This document shows, one piece after another, positions 14,920 to 22,998 of a stretch of 37,307 nt of DNA. How positions within the stretch are numbered: position 1 is the stretch's first letter; each line of letters starts with the position of its first letter. Both the position numbers and the translations under genes were made by a program. Source of the stretch: an uncultured Collinsella sp. (GTDB lineage Bacteria > Actinomycetota > Coriobacteriia > Coriobacteriales > Coriobacteriaceae). The stretch is taken from NCBI GenBank assembly GCA_958435545.1, contig CAUBGU010000006.1, forward strand, positions 1 to 37,307. Reading direction: 5' to 3'. The notes below the pieces were generated by a model, which saw only the letters and a program-made list of their open reading frames with translations, was not told where the DNA came from and ran no database searches.

Positions 14920-16839
14920 CTACTCCAGCTCAAACGCTCCGGTATAGAGCTGATAGTAGTATCCGCGCTTGGCGATCAGCTCGTCGTGGTTGCCGCGCTC
15001 GATGATGCGGCCGTGGTCCAGACAGATGATTGCGTCGGAGTTGCGCACGGTGGAGAGACGGTGCGCGATGACAAACGTCGTGCGGCCTTCCATGAGCTTG
15101 TCCATGCCGGCCTGCACGATAGCCTCGGTGCGGGTATCGATGCTCGACGTGGCCTCGTCCAGAATCATTGCCGGCGGATCGGCGACGGCGGCGCGTGCGA
15201 TCGAAATCAGCTGACGCTGGCCCTGCGACAGCTGCGCGCCGTTGCCGGTGAGCATGGTGTCGTAGCCGTCGGGCAGGCGGGTGATAAAGTCATCCGCGCC
15301 CGCGAGCTTGGCCGCCGCGATGCACTCCTCGTCGGTAGCGTCCAGGTTGCCGTAGCGGATGTTATCCATCACAGTGCCGGTGAACAGGTTCACGTCCTGT
15401 AGCACGACGCCCAGCGAGCGGCGCAGGTCGGCCTTGCGGATCTTGTTGACGTTGATGCCGTCGTAGCGGATCTTGCCGTCGGCGATGTCGTAGAAGCGGT
15501 TGATGAGGTTGGTGATGGTCGTCTTACCGGCACCGGTGGCGCCGACAAACGCGACCTTCTGGCCCGGCTTGGCAAACACGGACACGCCGTGCAACACCTC
15601 GTGGTCGGGCGTGTAGCCAAAGTCGACGTTGTCCATGACCAGATCGCCACGCAGCGGCACGTACTCAATTTCGCCGGTCGCGCGGTGCGGATGCTTCCAC
15701 GCCCACATGCCGGTGTGGTGGTCGGCCTCCTCGAGCTGCCAAGTGTCGGGGTTGACCTGCGCGTTGACAAGCGTTACGTAGCCCTCGTCGGCCTCGGGCT
15801 CCTCGTCGAGCAGCTCAAAGATGCGCTCGGCGCCGGCAAGGCCCATGACCACGGCGTTGATCTGCTGCGAGATCTGGCCGATCTGGCCGCAGAACTGCTT
15901 GGTCATGTTGAGGAACGGTACCACGACGGCGATGGAAAGCGCCATGCCCGAGATGCTCAGGTTAGGCACGCCCAGCGCCAGGAAGATGCCGCCGGCCAGC
16001 GCGACCAGCACGTAGAGCAGGTTGCCCAGGTTCATAAGGACGGGCATGAGGATGTTGGCGTACATGTTGGCCTTCTGCGAGACCTCGAAGAGCTTCTCGT
16101 TGCGCTCATCGAAATCGGCCTCGGCGGCGGACTCGTGGCAAAACGCCTTGACGACCTTCTGACCGTTCATGACCTCCTCGATATGACCTTCGACCACGCC
16201 GAGCTCGGTCTGCTGTGCAATGAAGAAGCGCGCGGAGTTGGAGCCGAGCAGCTTGGTCATAAAGGTCATAAAGGCGACGCCGGCAATAATGACCAAGCAC
16301 ATCCACACGCTGTAGTACAGCATGATAAAGAACACCGTGACGATGACGATGACCGTCATGAGCAGGTTGGGCAGCGACTGGCTGATCATCTGGCGCAGCG
16401 TGTCGATGTCATTGGTGTAGTGGCTCATGATGTCGCCGCGCTGGTGCGTGTCGAAGTAGCGGATCGGCAGGTCCTGCATGCGGTTGAACATCTTCTCGCG
16501 CAGCTTCTCCAGCGAGCCCTGCGTGACGATGGCCATGGCGCGGTTCCAGAAGAGCGAGGACAGGATGCCGATGCCGTAGATGCAGGCGAGGGTGGTCACG
16601 AGCTGTGCGATCTTGGGCTGCGCGGCTCCCCAATCGCCCGACTGCCACGATTCGCTAATAATCTGCAGGGCGCTCTGAAGGAAGGTCGCGCCGATGGAGT
16701 TGATGATGGCGCAGAGCACCACGCCGGCGACGACGAGGGGCAAAAGCACGGGGTAAAAGCCAAAGAGCGTCTTGATGAGGCGCGACATGGTGCCGCCCTT
16801 GCGGTTGAGCGCGCGCTCGGCGGTCGTTGCCTTACTCAT
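14920..16839 (-). CDS. ABC exporter half-transporter, canonical NBD
   Basis: 639 residues: six transmembrane helices (about 20-330) fused to an ATPase domain. The ATPase has Walker A GATGAGKTT, signature LSQGQ, Walker B MILDEATSSID with the catalytic Glu, and the H-loop His in VIAHRLST, so its site is competent. A ~70-residue insertion rich in acidic and aromatic residues lies between the membrane and ATPase parts (near 345-410). It overlaps the upstream exporter gene by 8 nt (ATGAGTAA), indicating coupled translation. With its partner it should form a heterodimeric drug or lipid exporter controlled by the MarR protein of the same operon. Confidence 0.93.
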   Translation of the reverse strand: MSKATTAERALNRKGGTMSRLIKTLFGFYPVLLPLVVAGVVLCAIINSIGATFLQSALQIISESWQSGDWGAAQPKIAQLVTTLACIYGIGILSSLFWNRAMAIVTQGSLEKLREKMFNRMQDLPIRYFDTHQRGDIMSHYTNDIDTLRQMISQSLPNLLMTVIVIVTVFFIMLYYSVWMCLVIIAGVAFMTFMTKLLGSNSARFFIAQQTELGVVEGHIEEVMNGQKVVKAFCHESAAEADFDERNEKLFEVSQKANMYANILMPVLMNLGNLLYVLVALAGGIFLALGVPNLSISGMALSIAVVVPFLNMTKQFCGQIGQISQQINAVVMGLAGAERIFELLDEEPEADEGYVTLVNAQVNPDTWQLEEADHHTGMWAWKHPHRATGEIEYVPLRGDLVMDNVDFGYTPDHEVLHGVSVFAKPGQKVAFVGATGAGKTTITNLINRFYDIADGKIRYDGINVNKIRKADLRRSLGVVLQDVNLFTGTVMDNIRYGNLDATDEECIAAAKLAGADDFITRLPDGYDTMLTGNGAQLSQGQRQLISIARAAVADPPAMILDEATSSIDTRTEAIVQAGMDKLMEGRTTFVIAHRLSTVRNSDAIICLDHGRIIERGNHDELIAKRGYYYQLYTGAFELE

Positions 16840-18646
16840 GTGCCTCGCCTCCTTCCTGGGTCTGAGCTTGCGTTGCGGATGCCTCGGTGTCGGCCTCGAC
16901 GGCCTCTTCGCCCTCGGCAGACATCTTGTTCTGCGAGGTAAAGGTCTCGCGGTAGATCTCGCTCGTCTTGAGCAGCTCGTCGTGGTTACCGATCTGCGCG
17001 ATGCGGCCGCCCTCCATGACGATGATGCGGTCTGCGTCCTGCACGGAGCTAATGCGCTGGGCGATGATGAGCTTGGTCGTGTTGGGCAGATAGCTTGCCA
17101 GCCCTGCGCGAATCTTGGCGTCGGTCTTGGTGTCGACGGCGCTCGTGGAGTCGTCCAGGATCAAGATCTTGGGGCGACGCAGCAGGGCACGTGCAATGCA
17201 CAGGCGCTGCTTCTGACCGCCGGAAACATTGGAGCCGCCCTGCTCGATCCAGGTGTCGTAGCCCTTGGGGAAGCCGTCGACAAACTCATCGGCGCAGGCC
17301 AGATGTGCCGCTTCGCGGACTTCCTCGTCGGTGGCGTTCGGGTCGCCCCAGCGCAGGTTCTCGGCGATGGTGCCGCTAAACAGCACGTTTTTCTGCAGCA
17401 CCATGGCGACTTGGTGGCGCAGAGCGTCCAAGTCGTAGTCGCGCACGTCCACGCCGCCCACGCGCACGGTGCCTTCGGTGGCGTCGTACAGGCGGGCGAT
17501 GAGGTTTACAAGCGTGGACTTGGCCGAGCCGGTGCCGCCGATGATGCCGATGGTCTCGCCGCTCGTAATGTGCAGGTCGATATCGTCGAGCGCCTGGCGC
17601 TTCGCATGCGCGGAATACTTAAAGCTCACGTGGTCAAAGTCGATGGAGCCATCGGCGACCTCGAGCACGGGCTCGGCGGGATCGGCGATCGTGGGCTCGG
17701 CGGCCAGCACCTCGGTGATGCGGTGCGCCGATTCGTCGGCCATGGTCACCATGACAAAGATCATCGATAGCTGCATCAGGCTCATGAGGATTTGGAAGCC
17801 ATAGGTAAAGATCGAGGAGAGCTGGCCCACGTCGAACAGCGTGCCCTGGCTCGTGATGATGAGCTTGGAGCCCAGGTAGATGATGACGACAAACGCGCCG
17901 TTGACGCAGATGTTCATCATGGGGTTGTTAAAGGCAAGCAGCTTCTCGGCGCGGGTGAAGTCCATCTGGACGTCGCGTGCGGCGGTCGCGAACTTCTCCT
18001 TCTCAAAGTCTTCGCGCACGTAGCTCTTGACCACGCGCATGCCGGTGACGTTTTCCTCGACGGACTCGTTAAGGGCGTCGTACTTGTGGAACACGCGCGA
18101 GAAGATGGGACGCACCTTAAAGATGATAAAGAACAGCCCAAAGCCCAGCAGCGGAATGATGACCAGGTAGACCATGGCGACGCTGCCGCCCATGATAAAT
18201 GCCATGGTAAAGGCGAAGATCAATACCAGCGGCGCGCGCACGGCGATACGGATGATCATCATAAAGGCCTGCTGCACGTTGTTGATATCGGTGGTCAGGC
18301 GCGTGACGAGCGAGGAGCTCGAGAACTCATCGATGTTGGCAAAGCTGAACGTCTGGATCTTGTAGAACAGGTCGTGACGCAGGTTCTTGGCGAAGCCGCA
18401 ACTCGCATGGCTGCAGGTGACGCCGGCAGCGGCACCGAAAGCAAGCGACGTCAGCGCGATGAGCACCAAAAAGCCTGCGGTGGGAAGCATCTGGGCGACG
18501 GTGGCGCCGTCTTTGATGGCGTCGATCATGTCGGCGGTGATAAATGGAATCAGCATCTCGCAGAGCACCTCGCCAAGCACCAGCAGCGGCGTGGCGATCG
18601 TGACCTTCTTGTAATCGCGGATGCTTCCCATGAGGGTTTTAATCAT
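16832..18646 (-). CDS. ABC exporter half-transporter, degenerate NBD
   Basis: 604 residues, six membrane helices then an ATPase domain with Walker A GGTGSAKST and signature VSGGQKQ. The residue after the Walker B Asp is Asp, not Glu (ILILDDSTSAVD), and the H-loop residue is Gln (IIAQRISS). The same two substitutions mark the non-catalytic partner in heterodimeric exporters of the TM287/288 and BmrCD type, so this chain likely pairs with the product of 14920-16839. It overlaps marR by 8 nt (ATGATTAA). The C-terminal ~25 residues are acidic and low complexity. Confidence 0.93.
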   Translation of the reverse strand: MIKTLMGSIRDYKKVTIATPLLVLGEVLCEMLIPFITADMIDAIKDGATVAQMLPTAGFLVLIALTSLAFGAAAGVTCSHASCGFAKNLRHDLFYKIQTFSFANIDEFSSSSLVTRLTTDINNVQQAFMMIIRIAVRAPLVLIFAFTMAFIMGGSVAMVYLVIIPLLGFGLFFIIFKVRPIFSRVFHKYDALNESVEENVTGMRVVKSYVREDFEKEKFATAARDVQMDFTRAEKLLAFNNPMMNICVNGAFVVIIYLGSKLIITSQGTLFDVGQLSSIFTYGFQILMSLMQLSMIFVMVTMADESAHRITEVLAAEPTIADPAEPVLEVADGSIDFDHVSFKYSAHAKRQALDDIDLHITSGETIGIIGGTGSAKSTLVNLIARLYDATEGTVRVGGVDVRDYDLDALRHQVAMVLQKNVLFSGTIAENLRWGDPNATDEEVREAAHLACADEFVDGFPKGYDTWIEQGGSNVSGGQKQRLCIARALLRRPKILILDDSTSAVDTKTDAKIRAGLASYLPNTTKLIIAQRISSVQDADRIIVMEGGRIAQIGNHDELLKTSEIYRETFTSQNKMSAEGEEAVEADTEASATQAQTQEGGEAHE

Positions 18647-19142
18647 CCAGTTCCTCCCAGGTTACGCGGATTTTTTCGAGCATCTCGGCGAGCTGTTCGC
18701 GCTCGTCGTGCGTAAGGGCGCTAAAGGCCTGTTCCCTAAAGCGAATGCGGGCTGCCTGCTCAACACGGGCCTTTTCCCATCCCGCTTCGGTCAGGCGGAT
18801 GGTGAGCTGCCGACGGTCTTTGGGATTGCGACTGCGCCCGATAAGACCGCCCAGTTCGAGCTTGGACAGAATCTCGGAAAGGGACCCCGGCTTGAGGTCG
18901 AAGTGCATGCCGAGCTCCTGTTGGGACAGCTCGCCGGTCGGCTGCTTGGCGAGTAGGCAGACAATAGGCGCCTTGCCAGATATGCCGCCGCCGTGAAAAT
19001 GCATGTAATGGCCGCAAAATCCCAGGCCGCTCAGGATGCGCTTGGCGAGTTTGTCTTCGGCGCTGACCGCTTCGGGTATGTCTACCGGTTGCGACGGGTC
19101 GCCGCCGGGCTCATGCGGAAGGACGAGTGGTTCAACACACAT
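18639..19142 (-). CDS. MarR-family transcriptional regulator
   Basis: 167 residues. The winged helix covers about 60-130: LSQQELGMHFDLKPGSLSEILSKLE is the helix-turn-helix, and GLIGRSRNPKDRRQLTIRLT is the wing with the conserved DRR. An N-terminal ~35-residue extension precedes the dimerisation helix. AAAGGAG lies upstream of the ATG. It heads the operon with two exporter halves and has a palindrome over its own promoter, so it most likely represses the operon until a ligand, possibly an exported toxic compound, binds. Confidence 0.93.
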   Translation of the reverse strand: MCVEPLVLPHEPGGDPSQPVDIPEAVSAEDKLAKRILSGLGFCGHYMHFHGGGISGKAPIVCLLAKQPTGELSQQELGMHFDLKPGSLSEILSKLELGGLIGRSRNPKDRRQLTIRLTEAGWEKARVEQAARIRFREQAFSALTHDEREQLAEMLEKIRVTWEELDD

Positions 19143-19163
19143 ATCTAAGCTTCGCTCCTTTCT

Positions 19164-19199
19164 TTAGTTAGGTAGTGGAATTGTTTTGTGCCTAACTAA
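19164..19199. promoter_or_regulatory. Probable MarR operator
   Basis: TTAGTTAGG (19164-19172) and CCTAACTAA (19191-19199) form a perfect 9-bp dyad with an 18-bp centre. It overlaps the -10 box and the expected start point of the marR promoter, a position suited to autorepression. Confidence 0.7.
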
Positions 19200-19226
19200 T
19201 CTAGGAGCATAAGAAATCAATGTCAA
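19198..19226 (-). promoter_or_regulatory. Sigma-70 type promoter of the marR-ABC operon
   Basis: On the minus strand TTGACA (19226-19221), a 17-nt spacer and TAGATT (19203-19198). The -35 is a perfect match. Transcription would begin near 19191, giving a ~50-nt leader before the marR ATG. Confidence 0.8.
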
Positions 19227-19241
19227 GGTACCAAACTTATT

Positions 19242-19407
19242 AAGTTACGGCGTTTTACCAAACGCCGTAACCGCTCGACGCTGCAAACGTTCCTAAGCGG
19301 CAATCTGGCGTTCAATCGTCGGGCATGACCACAAGGCCTATGCCCTCCTCTTTCACGCCACCTTGCTCGCCTAGGAACGCTTTCGCTGTCCGTCCTCAAT
19401 CTGCAGC
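19242..19407. ncRNA. Candidate structured RNA element, copy 1
   Basis: Closely similar to 30939-31105. It starts with a perfect 11-bp hairpin (19245-19270). Then nested stems: P1 19280-19284/19403-19407, P2 19288-19298/19369-19379, P3 19300-19310/19356-19366 with a 2x2 internal loop, P4 19321-19326/19340-19345. Differences from copy 2 keep these pairs. Unpaired blocks flanking P4 (TCAATCGTCG and TCCTCTTTCAC) are identical in both copies. Strand is not settled; purine-rich joining loops would favour the minus strand. Here it lies just upstream of the marR promoter. Confidence 0.7.
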
Positions 19408-19429
19408 GCTGCCTCGGTTGGCATTTGAG

Positions 19430-19460
19430 TGATCCGTGGGGGACGGAGGAAAACGAATCA
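19430..19460. repeat. 31-bp TGATCC...GGATCA element, copy 1
   Basis: Begins TGATCCGT and ends AACGAATCA, with GGGGGAC in the middle. It matches 29401-29431, which lies inside the M20 peptidase gene, at 27 of 31 positions and in the same orientation. Here it is intergenic. Confidence 0.75.
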
Positions 19461-19498
19461 TTTTGGGCTGCGGTGACACCCTTTCGAAGTTGCTTTGT

Positions 19499-19654
19499 CC
19501 AAAACTATGCCGGATTACTACGATGAATTCGAAATATCAGACCTCGGCATTGTTTTTCGGAAAATCACAAGCTGTCTACCTGCGGTTTTGCTGGAGTGCA
19601 ATTCGTTGTGGTTGGAGACTGGCGGTTTATCGTAGTAATCCGGCATAGTTTTGG
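19499..19654. repeat. Long hairpin element, copy 2 (26-bp perfect arms)
   Basis: Arms 19499-19524 and 19629-19654 are perfectly complementary around a 104-nt loop. The segment 19516-19637 (122 bp) aligns gap-free with 7154-7275; GTCTACCTGCGG is at 19573-19584. Outer arms differ from copy 1 apart from the inner TACTACG. It lies upstream of the pyridoxal-kinase gene. The 692-bp gap 19143-19834 holds only this, the RNA element, the 31-bp repeat and the marR promoter. Confidence 0.8.
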
Positions 19655-19834
19655 AATGGTAGTAAATAGATGGCAGCTACCGTGCCGCTACCGCCGCGAT
19701 TTGCCTCCCATTTCCGAAACCTATCCGCAACAATTTGCCCTCCACGGCGCCAGCGCCCGCCCGCCGTGCCTCCTGCGCTACACTTAGTCGCACTGTGGCG
19801 CCGTCGCGCCGCGCCCGACCCAAGGGGGACACTC

Positions 19835-20659
19835 ATGAAGAACACTCAGCTGCTGCTGATCAACGATATGTGCGGTTACGGCAAGGTCGCGCTTTCTGCC
19901 ATGCTGCCGGTGCTGTCGCACATGGGCTATCGCATCCACAACCTGCCAACGGCGCTCGTTTCCGATACGCTCAACTACCCCAAGTTCTACATCCACGACA
20001 CCACGGAGTATGTCCGCCAGAGCCTCGCCATCTGGGAGGAACTCGGCTTTGAATTCGACGCCATCTCGACCGGCTTTATCGTGACCGAGGAAGAGGCGCG
20101 CATCATCTCGGACTTTTGCCACCGCCGCGCGCAAAAGGGCACCAAGGTGTTCGTCGACCCCATCATGGCCGACAACGGCAGGCTCTACGCTGGCGTGCCC
20201 GAGTCGACCATCGGCCTTATGCGCAGCCTGGTCGAGTGCGCCGACTACGCGGTGCCCAACTATACCGAGGCGTGTCTGCTCACCGATACGCCTATGGCCG
20301 AGCAGATTACGGCCGACGAGGCTCGTACGCTCGTGGATGCCATGCTCGCGCTGGGCGCCAAGTCGGTGGTCATCACGAGCGCAAAGGTCGACGGGGCGAG
20401 TGCCGTCATCGGCTACGACCATGTGGCGGGAGAGTACTTTACGATTCCCTTTGAGCTGATTCCGGTGTATTTCCCGGGCACGGGCGATACGTTCTCGTCG
20501 GTGCTCGTGGGTCGCGTTATGGCCGGCTGGAGCCTGCAACGTGCGACGACCGACGCTATGCGTGTGGTGGCCGAGCTTATCGAGCGCAATGCCGACCAAG
20601 AGGACAAGTCGGCCGGCCTTCCCATCGAGGCCTGCCTGGATGTGATCGACCATGAGTAA
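19835..20659 (+). CDS. Pyridoxal/pyridoxamine kinase-like (PdxY type)
   Basis: 274 residues of the ribokinase superfamily. The N-terminus LLINDMCGYGKVALSAM matches the vitamin B6 kinase start (SxxxxGxVG region). VDPIMADNGRLY and PNYTEACLLT are the conserved central strands. FPGTGDTFSSVLVG has the anion-hole GTGD with the catalytic Asp. These enzymes phosphorylate pyridoxal or pyridoxamine with ATP; some relatives act on hydroxymethylpyrimidine. The start at 19835 follows AAGGGGG; earlier in-frame ATGs lack similarity. It overlaps the next gene by 8 nt (ATGAGTAA). Confidence 0.88.
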   Translation: MKNTQLLLINDMCGYGKVALSAMLPVLSHMGYRIHNLPTALVSDTLNYPKFYIHDTTEYVRQSLAIWEELGFEFDAISTGFIVTEEEARIISDFCHRRAQKGTKVFVDPIMADNGRLYAGVPESTIGLMRSLVECADYAVPNYTEACLLTDTPMAEQITADEARTLVDAMLALGAKSVVITSAKVDGASAVIGYDHVAGEYFTIPFELIPVYFPGTGDTFSSVLVGRVMAGWSLQRATTDAMRVVAELIERNADQEDKSAGLPIEACLDVIDHE

Positions 20660-20981
20660 CGCTGGCGAGGGCGGTGCCAAGCCCGCGGGCGGGGACAAGC
20701 CGCTCGGCGCGTCGCGGGGCAAGCGTCCGCGTATCCGCGTGAGCTGCGTGGATCAGCTGGGTGTGTGTCGCTGCCACCATGGTCATAAGCCGGGCGACGT
20801 CTTTGACTTCGACCGAGACCGCGGCAAGATGTGCGCCATGGCCTGCCACGTGGGCTTTCCCTATATCGATATCCTGCGCTACGGCGGAACCGTGCCTGGC
20901 AACGAGCCCGGTACGGCAAAGTTCTGCTGCCCCGAGGTCGATACGTTGAACGTCTGGCTTGCCGAGATCGTCGACGAGTAA
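20652..20981 (+). CDS. Small Cys-rich protein, TIGR04076-like
   Basis: 109 residues. After a ~28-residue low-complexity lead it reads IRVSCVDQLGVCRCHHGHKPGD, then GKMCAMACHVGFPYIDILRYGG and KFCCPEV, nine cysteines in all. The order C-x-H-K-x-GD, C-x-FPYI-x-LRYGG, CCP matches my memory of the TIGR04076 family, whose function is unknown. The clustered Cys and His suggest metal binding. It is translationally coupled to the kinase by an ATGAGTAA overlap, hinting at a shared role, perhaps in cofactor chemistry, which is only inference. Confidence 0.75.
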   Translation: MSNAGEGGAKPAGGDKPLGASRGKRPRIRVSCVDQLGVCRCHHGHKPGDVFDFDRDRGKMCAMACHVGFPYIDILRYGGTVPGNEPGTAKFCCPEVDTLNVWLAEIVDE

Positions 20982-20983
20982 CC

Positions 20984-21105
20984 GAGCGTGGATAATCTTC
21001 CACCGAGATAATGAGCGTGGATTTTCTCCCGTTTAGGGCGCCCCTGAACGCTCAAAGTGGGAGATTATCCACGCTCAATTTGTATGCGGGAGAAAATCCA
21101 CGCTC
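20984..21105. repeat. Four-part interleaved inverted repeat
   Basis: Four 18-bp units: 20984-21001 and 21013-21030 (GAGCGTGGAT forward), 21059-21076 and 21088-21105 (inverted). Unit 1 is best complemented by unit 3 (TAATCT core) and unit 2 exactly by unit 4 (TTTTCTCCC core). The order 1-2-3-4 is therefore crossed, pseudoknot-like, but nested pairing 1-4 and 2-3 is possible with few mismatches. Spacing is 29 bp within each pair. It starts 3 bp past a stop codon, between convergent genes. Confidence 0.75.
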
Positions 21106-21151
21106 GTTTTATACCGATGGCGTGGCCCGTATATCCGCGCCGCCCGAGCGC

Positions 21152-21598
21152 CTACAGCTGCTCGAGCATAGCGGTGCAACCGGCGAGCACATCGCGGTAG
21201 GTGGCATCGAAATTGCCGGTGTACCAGGGGTCGGCCACGTCGCCGGGGCGATCGGTCCAATCGAGCAGGCGCGAGATCTTGCCATCGGGGTCCTTCCCAA
21301 AAATTCGGTACAGGGCGCGGGCGTTCTCGTCGTCCATATAGACAATGTGGTCCCAGTCGCCATACTCCGCGCGACGCACCTGACGTGCACGATGTGCGAC
21401 GACGGGAATCCCGACCTCGCGCAGCTTGGCAACGGTACCGTGGTGTGGCGGGTTGCCGATCTCCTCGGTCGAGGTCGCAGCGGAGTCAATGACAAACTCG
21501 CCCGCGCGCCCGGCGCGCCGCACCAGCTCGGTAAACACCGACTCGGCCATCGTCGAGCGGCAGATGTTCCCATGACAGATAAACAGTACACGTTGCAT
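21152..21598 (-). CDS. Low-molecular-weight protein-tyrosine phosphatase
   Basis: 148 residues. The N-terminal P-loop CHGNICRS fits the family's CX5R(S/T) active site, with the nucleophilic Cys and the Arg. The general-acid Asp is in VADPWYTG near residue 115, also as expected. Length is typical. The start at 21598 gives MQRVLFICHGNICRS, the usual beginning; its ribosome site is weak, and in-frame ATGs 15 to 45 bp upstream are alternatives. It follows the MFS gene by 51 bp on the same strand. Substrates could be tyrosine-phosphorylated proteins or arginine phosphates. Confidence 0.93.
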   Translation of the reverse strand: MQRVLFICHGNICRSTMAESVFTELVRRAGRAGEFVIDSAATSTEEIGNPPHHGTVAKLREVGIPVVAHRARQVRRAEYGDWDHIVYMDDENARALYRIFGKDPDGKISRLLDWTDRPGDVADPWYTGNFDATYRDVLAGCTAMLEQL

Positions 21599-21649
21599 AT
21601 GCGATTTTCGTTCGATCGCCATCATCGAGCTCGAGTATCGCATCTACGC

Positions 21650-22885
21650 CTACGCCCTTGCCCGCTTGCGCTCCCAGCGGGCGAGCTTAATCGTCACCAG
21701 CGTGAGCGCCCAGGCCACAAGCGAGAACGCGGCACCCACTGCGCCCACGTACGCAATGCCAACGCCGCTTACCACGGCACCGCCCACTGCGGTGCCAAAC
21801 GAGATGCCGACGTTAAACGCCATGGGCTCAACCGAACTTGCGAGTACCATCGACTTGGGGTGGCGGCTGCGTGCCACATCCATAAAGTGTGTGATGCACG
21901 ACACCGAGAACAGGTACATGAGCAGCGCCAAGCTAAAGACAAAGACCAGCGCGAGCGGCATGGTGCCGCCCAAAGCAAACAGCCCGAGTAACGCCGCAGC
22001 CTGCAGCACAAACGTCACAAGCAGCGCCTTCATGCCAAAGCGCGCATCGATCCACCCGCCCAGGATGTTCGAGATCAGGCAGAACACGCCGTAGGCCATG
22101 AGCGTGGTGCTGGCTTCGACCGTGCCCATGCCCAGCACCTGCTCAAGATAAGGCGTCACGTAGCCGTAGAACACATAGACCGAGCCCACGCCAAACAAAA
22201 AGATGAGCATGCCGGTGATGATGCTCGGCTCGCGTAGCAGACCCGCCTGCTCGCGAAAGGTGGCAGGCTCGTCGGTTTGCCCGGCGCGCGGCATAAACGC
22301 CACGAGCGCTCCGCAGATCAAAACGGCAAAGGTCAGCGTGCCGTACATGGCCACGTGCCAATCGAGCGTGTCGGCCACAAACTTGCCGATCGAAGTCACA
22401 AAGACCATCGCCACGGAAAACGCACCATATACCACCGAGATGGCAAGCGAAGTTTGCTGCGGGGACAGCAGCTCGGGGATGTACGTCACGCCCACGGCGA
22501 GCAGTGCGCCCGAGACGGAGCCCAGGATGATGCGCGAGATGAACAGCACCTGGAAGTTGGGCGTCAACGCCATGACCAGGTTGCCGAGCACAAAGACGAT
22601 GCTGTAGCACACGAGCAGCTGGTAGCGGCGAAAACGCCCCGTGCTGAGCGCGAGCACCGGCGTCGCGATAGCGTAGACCAGTGCGAACACGCTAATAAGT
22701 TGGCCTGCGGTGGCAAGCGATACGCCGAGTTCCGTTGCCAAGTCACTTTCGATGCCGATGACCACGAACTCGGAGCAGCCGAGCGAGAATCCCAACAGCA
22801 CGAGCAGCGCCAGGCAGAGCTTGGTGCGCGCGGGGGAGAGCGCGGCGGCGGTTGACTTACTTTTAGGCGTGGTTGCGGCGGTCAA
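21650..22885 (-). CDS. MFS transporter, DHA1/AraJ-like efflux type
   Basis: 411 residues with twelve hydrophobic helices. LGCSEFVVIGIESDLATELGV is the first-helix pattern of AraJ/sugar-efflux and DHA1 carriers; LSTGRFRRYQLL is the loop 2-3 motif and GGWIDARFGMKALL its second-half copy. I chose the TTG at 22885 because CTCC (GGAG on the minus strand, 22894-22897) lies eight bases upstream and the product then begins with a short polar tail before helix 1. A longer reading to 23005 would run through two hairpins. Likely exports drugs, sugars or amino-acid-like compounds; substrate unknown. Confidence 0.85.
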   Translation of the reverse strand: MTAATTPKSKSTAAALSPARTKLCLALLVLLGFSLGCSEFVVIGIESDLATELGVSLATAGQLISVFALVYAIATPVLALSTGRFRRYQLLVCYSIVFVLGNLVMALTPNFQVLFISRIILGSVSGALLAVGVTYIPELLSPQQTSLAISVVYGAFSVAMVFVTSIGKFVADTLDWHVAMYGTLTFAVLICGALVAFMPRAGQTDEPATFREQAGLLREPSIITGMLIFLFGVGSVYVFYGYVTPYLEQVLGMGTVEASTTLMAYGVFCLISNILGGWIDARFGMKALLVTFVLQAAALLGLFALGGTMPLALVFVFSLALLMYLFSVSCITHFMDVARSRHPKSMVLASSVEPMAFNVGISFGTAVGGAVVSGVGIAYVGAVGAAFSLVAWALTLVTIKLARWERKRARA

Positions 22886-22942
22886 GGTTGTCACTCCAAT
22901 GTCGCATGAATAGGCGGGATTCAATCCCTGCAACTCTAGCAG

Positions 22943-22975
22943 AATGTGACAAAGGGGCAGCTCCTTTGTCACATT
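22943..22975. repeat. GACAAAGG hairpin, copy 2
   Basis: AATGTGACAAAGG (22943-22955) pairs perfectly with 22963-22975, loop of seven. It lies in the divergent gap between the MFS gene and the membrane protein at 23146, where no terminator is needed. Confidence 0.75.
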
Positions 22976-22998
22976 GCGCTGCCAGCCAGTCGCCCAAG

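Noticed and set aside
19436..19787. Short plus-strand ORFs over the long hairpin
   Set aside because: Both hairpin copies can be read as a peptide with QAVYLR, but frames are short, lack ribosome sites and the nucleotide alignment explains the match.
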